64,000 nucleotides of DNA, taken from Dysgonomonas sp. 520 (GTDB lineage Bacteria > Bacteroidota > Bacteroidia > Bacteroidales > Dysgonomonadaceae). The notes under the pieces are model-generated. The model saw only the letters and a list, made by a program, of their open reading frames with translations. It had not been told where the DNA came from and did no database searches. Shown here piece after piece: positions 56,840-63,220 of this stretch. The DNA lies in NCBI RefSeq assembly GCF_010501095.1, contig NZ_QVMP01000005.1, positions 62,001 to 126,000 of the forward strand. The letters are read 5' to 3'. Made by a program: the position numbers and the translations under genes. Position 1 is the first letter of the stretch; every line of letters starts with the position of its first letter.

Positions 56840-58141
56840 TCAATTCTTTCTTGTTATTACACACCCTTGAGTCGGCTGTATTCCGTTCAAACTATCTCCC
56901 AATTGGAAAAATTCAATATTCATATCTTTGCCTTCGGTACATTCTGTAATCAGATCAAGAAACTCTTGTCGAGTTGGCTCAAAGTCATGATCATCATGCC
57001 TCATTTCACTATCCATATTATAGAACTGATTAAATTCTGCATTTGGTGTTGTGATAATCATCTTGTTGAAATTGAGGAACAATGCTTTCCGTATCAGTTC
57101 TTTCGCTACATCTATCGGGTTGTGTTCGATAACCTCCGTTAACAAGATATTTACACGATCTTTAGAATCGAATTGTTCCAATGAATTCATAAATATGAGA
57201 TTATCCTCATCATATCTTCGTGAGATATTATCAGCCAGTCGCTCAAATTTCTCATCATGGTCTACAGCATAATATACAGATGAAAACTTCTTATTCATCA
57301 TCTTTTTATAATATGTAAACTCGCCACAGCCAATATCGAGGATCGGAATATCCTTTTCCAGCAGATTGGTAATGAAATGTATCCTCTGTAAGTACGTTCC
57401 CTGTAAAACCAGATTCGCATCCAAACCGCATTTAGCCAGATAGTTTTCAAAAATTGGCTTCAACTCATTAAACTGGCGTTCCGATTTCACGGCTTTCATA
57501 ATAAACAGGTAGAAAACAAAATAAGGAACGCTGTCAATATTAGTCAATATGCGCCCGTACTTTTGAGCAAGGCTATCATCGATATAGGTAAACATTCCGT
57601 AATCGTTAGTCACATGTGAGAATAGCGACACTAAAGCCAGCAAATTGAACGCTTCGAATATACTCTTTGCTGAGATAATCAGTTTGAAAATACGGTTCGA
57701 TTGCTGTACAACCTCTACCTCATCGAAATATTTAGAAGGAAGGAATCTCCCGTTCCTATACCAGTTAGAATCAATATAGAATGATGGTATTTCTATTGTA
57801 CAACTTTCAGTATCAGCTTCTCCCTGAGTAATGCCAAGCCATTGGATATCTTTTGACGCGAACTCTTCCTTGCTTTTGAATATATGTCCGAACAGTTCGT
57901 TGCAGATATGTAATACCGCCAAAGGTGTGCAATAGCTCTGGTAGTCTATCTGATTAGCTTCCTCAGGCATATAGCTATATTTCGTGTCTTGAAATACTAC
58001 CTCGTAATAATTCTTATTGACTACATTTCCAACAATCTGTCCGTTCTTCAATGGCTTAAAATATAGTCCATTGTCAGTATTCGGATTCTTGTATAGAATG
58101 TCAAGCAGTCGGTCGTTATCGCTTTTTATTTTTAAAATCAT
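56840..58141 (-). CDS. hen1: RNA 3'-terminal 2'-O-methyltransferase Hen1
   Basis: A 433-residue bacterial Hen1. The N-terminal half (about 1-230) is the ligase-activating domain. The C-terminal methyltransferase has the SAM motif PILDIGCGEFTYYKK (about 256) and the metal-binding set LTEVIEHN and TTPNAEFNQFY, with MRHDDHDFEPTRQEF. Hen1 methylates the 2'-OH at the 3' end of a cut tRNA before Pnkp seals it, so the repaired bond cannot be cut again. It is the first gene of a four-gene operon with ligase, HEPN-like and kinase-phosphatase genes. Confidence 0.93.
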   Translation of the reverse strand: MILKIKSDNDRLLDILYKNPNTDNGLYFKPLKNGQIVGNVVNKNYYEVVFQDTKYSYMPEEANQIDYQSYCTPLAVLHICNELFGHIFKSKEEFASKDIQWLGITQGEADTESCTIEIPSFYIDSNWYRNGRFLPSKYFDEVEVVQQSNRIFKLIISAKSIFEAFNLLALVSLFSHVTNDYGMFTYIDDSLAQKYGRILTNIDSVPYFVFYLFIMKAVKSERQFNELKPIFENYLAKCGLDANLVLQGTYLQRIHFITNLLEKDIPILDIGCGEFTYYKKMMNKKFSSVYYAVDHDEKFERLADNISRRYDEDNLIFMNSLEQFDSKDRVNILLTEVIEHNPIDVAKELIRKALFLNFNKMIITTPNAEFNQFYNMDSEMRHDDHDFEPTRQEFLDLITECTEGKDMNIEFFQLGDSLNGIQPTQGCVITRKN

Positions 58142-58167
58142 AATCTTGTTGTTATTGATTTATGATG

Positions 58168-58203
58168 CAAAGAAAAACAGGAAGTGCGCAGTCTTTTTGC
58201 GCA
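58168..58203 (-). promoter_or_regulatory. Promoter and operator of the hen1 operon
   Basis: The palindrome TGCGCA-N7-TGCGCA (58185-58203) is followed, 9 bases further along the minus strand, by TTTCTTTG (58168-58175), a near -7 box with T for A at position 2. The arrangement and much of the sequence match 60924-60959. The weak -7 box together with a palindrome just upstream suggests an activator site. Confidence 0.7.
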
Positions 58204-58213
58204 GATTGATAAA

Positions 58214-58855
58214 TTATATATTCTCCCATATTAATATCTTTGCAAGATTCTCAAATCCCATTTCTTCTTTATCATTAATGTCATTTAGCTTTACAGCAAA
58301 TTGATCTAATTCTTTCATAAGATTATCTACAGCTATTTCTAATGAAGCTCGATCAATCTCAAATTTTTCGATTAACGGAGTAGGTACAAAATGTTCATCA
58401 AATTCATCAACAGTGAGATCAAACAATATTTTATTCCTTTCTACTTCAAAAATGGGACATGGATGACCTTGCCAGAATAGTGTGGAATCACCTTTTGATA
58501 ACTCAATCCAACTTCCGATATCTCCCAAATCACCGCAACATTGGGGGTACAATAGATCCTCACCATCAACATTAAGTATATATCCGCCATCAAAAGGACA
58601 TATTTGATCTGAGTCCCTGTCTTCAGTTCTATATTTTATTTGTAGCAAGAGATTGTTCCCATTTATTTTTGATACTTCATAAAAACTAGAGCCTTTTGAA
58701 TAAGATTCTATTTCTGAAAAACCGTTTGTAGCAAGACATTGACGATTATAATCTTCCCATTCATCAGCATATTCCCAATAAGGCCCTTTCTTCGGCATTT
58801 CTACTTTATCTGAAATACGGAACAATTCTATTACCGGTATTAATTTTATATTCAT
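58214..58855 (-). CDS. Hypothetical protein encoded with the RlaP genes
   Basis: A 213-residue soluble acidic protein (MNIKLIPVIELFRISDKVEM... GPYWEYADEWEDYNRQC). It has a CPFDGGYILNVDGEDLLYPQCCGDLGD stretch with four Cys that might bind a metal, and a C-terminal helix. I do not recognise the family. A TTG at 58864 is an alternative start, but ATG 58855 is preferred. It starts 11 bases after rlaP copy 2 and is the last gene of that operon. Confidence 0.6.
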   Translation of the reverse strand: MNIKLIPVIELFRISDKVEMPKKGPYWEYADEWEDYNRQCLATNGFSEIESYSKGSSFYEVSKINGNNLLLQIKYRTEDRDSDQICPFDGGYILNVDGEDLLYPQCCGDLGDIGSWIELSKGDSTLFWQGHPCPIFEVERNKILFDLTVDEFDEHFVPTPLIEKFEIDRASLEIAVDNLMKELDQFAVKLNDINDKEEMGFENLAKILIWENI

Positions 58856-58866
58856 AGTTATCAACT

Positions 58867-59925
58867 TTACTTATACAACTCCTCCCTCATCTCCACTAAT
58901 ATTCTTTCTGTTTTCTGCTTATCTGGAGTATCTGGTAATGTAGATATCATGTAATATGACTCTATATTTTCCATCAACTTATCAGCTATAGCTAATAAAT
59001 CATCGTAATCCATGTTTCCTGCTTTTATATCCAGTAATTCTCTTCGGTTAGGTCGTTTTACGTTTAGTTTTCCATCCCGCAATATCTCTTCCGCAACCTG
59101 TAAAAGGCGTATCGTATGCATCATGTTCTTAGAGTCGTAATTCTTACCATGATTCAGATTTGTCTGATAACGATTGTCGTTGCGTTCTTCCACCCAATCC
59201 CAATATTCTTTGTATTCTTTGCAATAGAGCGAATAGGCTTCCATATTCCAGAACAGGTAGGCAACTGCTTGCTCTCCTTTTGGTATAGATGATAAAGATA
59301 CCTCGTTAGCAGTTTCTTTCACGGCTATACCATGATAACCGTATTTATTATCTGCATCATAGAATAAAGCATACACCCCTTTGGCATGAGAGATTGAACT
59401 CAATCCGCAGAACTCTTGACTTAATCCGTTCTTATCGAGCCATTCTTTTACAAGAACAGACTGGTAATTATCCATTACATAGCAAAAATCTAATACAGTT
59501 CTGCGTTCCTTTTCTATCGGGTTTACTACCTTCTTTTTGTATCCTCTGGCTTTCCGTATCTGTGTCAGAGCATATCCGGCAAAAGTGTCTTTGCAGAGCT
59601 TGGATAAGAACATATTTATATCTAGCCTCTCCATTAGCGGATGTTTGTACAGTATGCATTCATTGGGCGAAGCCAATAATTCCAATATATTCGGATTGTT
59701 TTTACAGAGCAGTTCAACAAAACGCCCCAATTCATAATAAACCTCATCATTGGTTTCATTACTTACCTGAGGAATATACTCTAATCCATAAAATTGTTCT
59801 TTTGGTAGATAGAATACCCCTTTCAGATCGGTATCTGATTGAGGTGTATTCAATCCGTATGCCTTACTACCGCTTATACATTCGAAAAGCAGCAATCCTT
59901 TATCCTTTATTTCTTGTATAGTCAT
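58867..59925 (-). CDS. RlaP-family nucleotidyltransferase, copy 2
   Basis: A 352-residue predicted nucleotidyltransferase of the polymerase-beta fold, RlaP family (RNA-repair-associated). The N-terminal motif GSKAYGLNTPQSDTDLKG gives the GS pair and the two metal-binding Asp. A helical C-terminal region follows (KRPNRRELLDIKAGNMDYDDLL). The predicted reaction is addition of nucleotides to an RNA end, but no substrate is established. It overlaps the first copy by 4 bases (ATGA), so translation is coupled. Confidence 0.82.
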   Translation of the reverse strand: MTIQEIKDKGLLLFECISGSKAYGLNTPQSDTDLKGVFYLPKEQFYGLEYIPQVSNETNDEVYYELGRFVELLCKNNPNILELLASPNECILYKHPLMERLDINMFLSKLCKDTFAGYALTQIRKARGYKKKVVNPIEKERRTVLDFCYVMDNYQSVLVKEWLDKNGLSQEFCGLSSISHAKGVYALFYDADNKYGYHGIAVKETANEVSLSSIPKGEQAVAYLFWNMEAYSLYCKEYKEYWDWVEERNDNRYQTNLNHGKNYDSKNMMHTIRLLQVAEEILRDGKLNVKRPNRRELLDIKAGNMDYDDLLAIADKLMENIESYYMISTLPDTPDKQKTERILVEMREELYK

Positions 59926-60671
59926 TTCAATATTATTTTTCTAAAAAATATATCAGCTTCTTCTTTATCAAAAGATTTTCGTTCCATCTTTGCAGAGGCT
60001 TCCATACAATAATCAAAAGTTATATCTATCCACTTCCTTAAGCCTGCATCTATCTTTGTCAAATAACTTTCAGAAGCTGTTGATTTCAAATCTATCAAAG
60101 ATAAAACCTTTTTTTGTAAATCGTCCGACAACAAATCCATTAATAGATAGATGCTCATTGGAGCTATTGTGTTCTTTTTTGCACACCATAGAGCCGCAAG
60201 TAAAGGACGAAGTACATAAAACAGTTTCTTTATTTTTATATCTTCACCTTGTATCGTTTCCAATGCCCCCTTTGCTATACCCAGATAGTGATGTATATTA
60301 CTTCTTGGACAAAAATAGTTTTGACAGAATTGCCATAAATCATCCTTAAACCTTTTATCTTCCCTGTATATGACAGGCGATTGTAACCACTCGAAAGGAG
60401 TAGTGTTCGACTTGGTTATCAGTTGCAATACTTTCGATATATCCCAACCATATATATCAAGCTCATGATTTACTGGAAAAGACAAATGACCTTTTTTTGT
60501 CTGTATGCTTAGGTAATCCTCAAGCTTTTTTATATATATGAAACGTACATCGTAATCGCTATCAGGTGAAGGAAATCCCCACGCCCGACTACCTGATTCA
60601 CAAGAATAAAGTATTTTTATTCCATGATCTTTCTCTATTTCAGTTAGTTTATCTTGTATTATTGTTTTCAT
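59922..60671 (-). CDS. RlaP-family nucleotidyltransferase, copy 1
   Basis: A 249-residue RlaP-family protein. The motif SGSRAWGFPSPDSDYDVRFIY (residues 22-42, GS and DxD) defines the active site. The rest is helical with ELDIYGWDISKVLQLITKSN, typical of the family. It is shorter and clearly different from copy 2, so the two may act on different RNAs. Its start lies 18 bases after the tRNA-like RNA, which therefore forms its leader. Confidence 0.82.
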   Translation of the reverse strand: MKTIIQDKLTEIEKDHGIKILYSCESGSRAWGFPSPDSDYDVRFIYIKKLEDYLSIQTKKGHLSFPVNHELDIYGWDISKVLQLITKSNTTPFEWLQSPVIYREDKRFKDDLWQFCQNYFCPRSNIHHYLGIAKGALETIQGEDIKIKKLFYVLRPLLAALWCAKKNTIAPMSIYLLMDLLSDDLQKKVLSLIDLKSTASESYLTKIDAGLRKWIDITFDYCMEASAKMERKSFDKEEADIFFRKIILK

Positions 60672-60689
60672 AATCGTTTTTCTTTTTAG

Positions 60690-60892
60690 TACCCCCGATG
60701 AGATTCGAACTCACATTCTCCTTTTGGGAGCAGTACGGCTCTAAATGCGCTTCCCTACTCATAAAATGAATACTTTCGGTGCATCTGCAAAGTCTACCCG
60801 CAACAACGCGCAGTCAAGAAACGGGGATGTCCGCACACTCTACGGCCAGTCTAATCTTTTTCCGCAGGCTTTTCCTTTTAAGCTACAAGGGC
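60690..60892 (-). ncRNA. tRNA-like RNA with a 123-nt anticodon loop
   Basis: Read on the minus strand, the ends fold exactly as a class II tRNA. Acceptor: GCCCTTG (60892-60886) with CGGGGGT (60697-60691), 7 bp with three G-U pairs. Then U8 A9, D-arm GCTT/AAGC with an AAAAGGAA loop (GG present), nucleotide 26 C, anticodon stem TGCGG/CCGTA (60866-60862 with 60738-60734). A long variable arm CTCC/GGAG, T-arm GTGAG/CTCAT with loop TTCGAAT, and discriminator A (60690) complete it. CCA is not encoded. The normal 7-nt anticodon loop is replaced by 123 nt (60861-60739) with its own hairpins. It could be a tRNA mimic, a Y-RNA-like RNA or an interrupted tRNA. Confidence 0.75.
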
Positions 60893-60923
60893 ATAATGTT
60901 AATGATCTCTTTGTTTGATGATA

Positions 60924-60959
60924 CAAAGAAAGATGGGTGGTACGCAGCTTTTTTGCGTA
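60924..60959. promoter_or_regulatory. Shared operator and minus-strand promoter of the tRNA-like RNA/rlaP operon
   Basis: Palindrome TACGCA-N7-TGCGTA (60941-60959), and 9 bases on along the minus strand TTTCTTTG (60924-60931). Same geometry as 58168-58203. The palindrome lies between two divergent operons. Confidence 0.7.
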
Positions 60960-60984
60960 ATCGAAATTATTTTTAGTATTTTTG
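60951..60984 (+). promoter_or_regulatory. Plus-strand promoter of the nitroreductase-WYL operon
   Basis: TATTTTTG at 60977-60984 is a perfect -7 box. A TTTTG at 60951-60955 serves as -33 and overlaps the right half of the palindrome, so a protein bound there would affect both directions. Confidence 0.65.
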
Positions 60985-61022
60985 AAAAATAATATAAGAT
61001 TGACTAAAAAGAAAGATTAGAA

Positions 61023-61883
61023 ATGATAACAATAGATATTGACAGGGAGACCTGTATAAAGTGTGGTAAATGCGTAAAAGTTTGTCCGGCGTATATTCTT
61101 GCACAAGAAGCTCCGAAAGATGAAATAGGGCTGAGAAATGTTCAAACATGTATAGCCTGCGGACATTGTGTTGCAGTGTGTCCTTCCGATTCGGTTATTC
61201 ACTCAGAATTTCCTGCATATAAAGTACATACTTTGAAGAGAGATATACTTCCTACACCAGAACAAGTGATGGAGCTATGCAGAGCAAGACGTTCCAACAG
61301 GGCTTTCCTATCATCAGCAGTTCCGGAAGAATACCTTCGTCAGATTGTCGATGCGGCTCACCTTGCACCTACAGCCAGTAATGGACAGGAGGTGGGTTTT
61401 ACCTTAATCACAAATCCTGATTTATTGAAACAAATAGCAGATATTACAATAAATACATTTGAAGCGACCGTAAAAAAGATAACAAATCCGTTTATCAACC
61501 CTTTTATTAATCTGATAGTTCCGGGAGCAAAAGAAGCTGTTCCGACATTAAACGCTGTTATAACAAAACATAAAAGCGGAATTGACGCTATATTAAGGGG
61601 AGCAAAAGCCGTTTTACTTATCCATACACCTAACTCCAGCAACTTTGGCAGACAGGATGCGAATCTGGCCTATCAGAATGCCTCATTGATGGCCGAAAGT
61701 TTGGGAGTGTCACAGTTTTACACCGGATATGTATGCATTGCTATTGACTTGGATAAGAAAAGGAGATTAGCAAAACTATTGAATATTGAAGGTAATATAC
61801 ATGCGGGAATGGCTTTATCTATGCCGGCTTTTAAGTTTCCTAAATATACAGATCGCAAAGAACTAAACCTTACAGTATTTTGA
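61023..61883 (+). CDS. Ferredoxin-nitroreductase fusion
   Basis: A 286-residue fusion. Residues 1-60 are a 2[4Fe-4S] ferredoxin domain with CIKCGKCVKVCPA and CIACGHCVAVCPS. From about 80 onwards is an FMN nitroreductase domain (CRARRSNRAFLSSAVPEEYL, LAPTASNGQEVGFTLI). Such proteins, common in anaerobes, pass ferredoxin electrons to FMN and reduce an unknown substrate. It is divergent from the RNA-repair operon and 23 bases upstream of the WYL regulator, so it is in its operon. Confidence 0.92.
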   Translation: MITIDIDRETCIKCGKCVKVCPAYILAQEAPKDEIGLRNVQTCIACGHCVAVCPSDSVIHSEFPAYKVHTLKRDILPTPEQVMELCRARRSNRAFLSSAVPEEYLRQIVDAAHLAPTASNGQEVGFTLITNPDLLKQIADITINTFEATVKKITNPFINPFINLIVPGAKEAVPTLNAVITKHKSGIDAILRGAKAVLLIHTPNSSNFGRQDANLAYQNASLMAESLGVSQFYTGYVCIAIDLDKKRRLAKLLNIEGNIHAGMALSMPAFKFPKYTDRKELNLTVF

Positions 61884-61906
61884 AACCTTAGATATACAAA
61901 AACACT

Positions 61907-62926
61907 ATGCCTGTAAACCGCAACGCCTTAATACGCTATAAAACAATAGATATTTGTTTGCGTAACAAGTACAGACAATGGACACTCGAAGATCTGATAG
62001 ATGCCTGTTCTGATGCTCTATATGAATATGAGGGTATAGATAAAGGTATCAGTAAACGTACGGTTCAAATGGATATCCAGATGATGCGTAGCGAAAAATT
62101 AGGTTATAATGCACCTATCGTTGTCTATGATAATAAGTACTATAAATACGAAGATGAAGACTATAGTATAACCAATACACCGTTGTCGGAACAAGACCTG
62201 AAAACAATGTCTGAAGCTGTTGAGGTATTACGTCAGTTCAAAGGATTTTCTTACTTCTCAGGCATGGGCGATATTGTCAGTCGTTTGGAAGATCATGTGA
62301 CTTCAGCAAAACAAAAGACCATACCTGTTATTGATTTTGAAAAGAATGAAAGTCTGAAAGGGTTGGATTACCTAGATACGATATATCATGCCATTGTCAA
62401 CAAACAAGTCTTAAACCTAAAATACCGCTCTTTTAAAGCCCGTTCTGCCAGTACTTTCTTATTCTACCCCTATCTGCTGAAAGAATACCGCAATCGTTGG
62501 TTCGTATTCGGACGAAGAAAAGGGAATTTAATTAATTTGGCTTTAGATAGGATACATAATATCGAAATTGCCGAGAAAGAAAGATTTGTAGAAAATGACT
62601 TGTTCGATCCTGAAACTTTCTTTGAAGATATGGTTGGAGTTACAAAAAATGTAGGAATGAAAACCGAAACTGTACGTTTCTGGGTAGATAAGCAAAATGC
62701 ACCTTATGTACAGACCAAGCCTTTCCATAAAAGCCAGAAAGTAGTAGCGGAACGCGAGGATGGCTCTAAAGTATTCGAGATAAATGTAGTTGTCAATCAA
62801 GAACTGCAACGCGAATTTTTCGGATATGCAGATACCATAAAAATACTTTCGCCTAAATCGTTAGTTGATTTTATGGGATGGAAATTCAGGCTGGCAAAGG
62901 AAATGTATAATGAGAATACAGAGTGA
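61907..62926 (+). CDS. WYL-domain transcriptional regulator
   Basis: A 339-residue regulator. The N-terminal winged HTH (about 1-80) includes LEDLIDACSDALYEYEGI and ISKRTVQMDIQMMRSEKLGY. The WYL sensor domain (about 150-230) contains RNRWFVFGRRKGNLINLALDRI, where WFV stands in place of WYL. A WCX C-terminal extension follows. WYL domains are thought to bind nucleotide or nucleic-acid ligands and often control defence and repair genes. Its position beside the RNA-repair operons and the shared palindromes make it the likely controller of both. Confidence 0.92.
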   Translation: MPVNRNALIRYKTIDICLRNKYRQWTLEDLIDACSDALYEYEGIDKGISKRTVQMDIQMMRSEKLGYNAPIVVYDNKYYKYEDEDYSITNTPLSEQDLKTMSEAVEVLRQFKGFSYFSGMGDIVSRLEDHVTSAKQKTIPVIDFEKNESLKGLDYLDTIYHAIVNKQVLNLKYRSFKARSASTFLFYPYLLKEYRNRWFVFGRRKGNLINLALDRIHNIEIAEKERFVENDLFDPETFFEDMVGVTKNVGMKTETVRFWVDKQNAPYVQTKPFHKSQKVVAEREDGSKVFEINVVVNQELQREFFGYADTIKILSPKSLVDFMGWKFRLAKEMYNENTE

Positions 62927-62963
62927 TAAGTATTTATTATAAATGGAATTTTATTACTTAATA

Positions 62964-62994
62964 TTTGTGAATTAACGAATTTTATATACTTTTG
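62964..62994 (+). promoter_or_regulatory. Promoter of the Rnl2-type ligase gene
   Basis: TTTG (62964-62967), 19 nt and TACTTTTG (62987-62994): a textbook Bacteroidetes promoter. Confidence 0.8.
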
Positions 62995-62999
62995 CGTCC

Positions 63000-63220
63000 G
63001 AAAAGTTTGAAAAGCTGTAACCCTGGCTGACGAATTGAACTGACTTACCACCATTCTTTTCATATTACATCCCATTCAAACAAACTTAGATTGATGCGAG
63101 ATTTTTATCAGTGATGCATGATAGAATTTTCGTAGAAACCGCATTTGCCTTTCTTGCGGGACACCTTGCTGTGTATCCGGGTTTAAAATAATGTATAACC
63201 ATTTTAAAGCATAAGTGATT
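63000..63220 (+). other. Long untranslated leader of the Rnl2-type ligase
   Basis: About 220 bases lie between the promoter and the ligase ATG, without a gene. A hairpin CCGCA/TGCGG is at 63139-63159, and ACAC/GTGT can pair just after it. It may be a regulatory leader or a second small RNA; I recognise no family. Confidence 0.4.

Noticed and set aside
60690-60892. Group I intron or ordinary intron-containing tRNA
   Set aside because: The insert (123 nt) is too short for a group I intron core, and I see none of its conserved P/Q/R/S elements. A tRNA-Leu(UAG)-like loop TTTAGAG next to the 3' stem strand is possible, but a splice product cannot be shown, so I keep it as an alternative only.
60779-60976. 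65-residue plus-strand reading frame across the tRNA-like RNA
   Set aside because: It runs antisense through the structured RNA and the operator, and its sequence is unlike a protein; chance frame.
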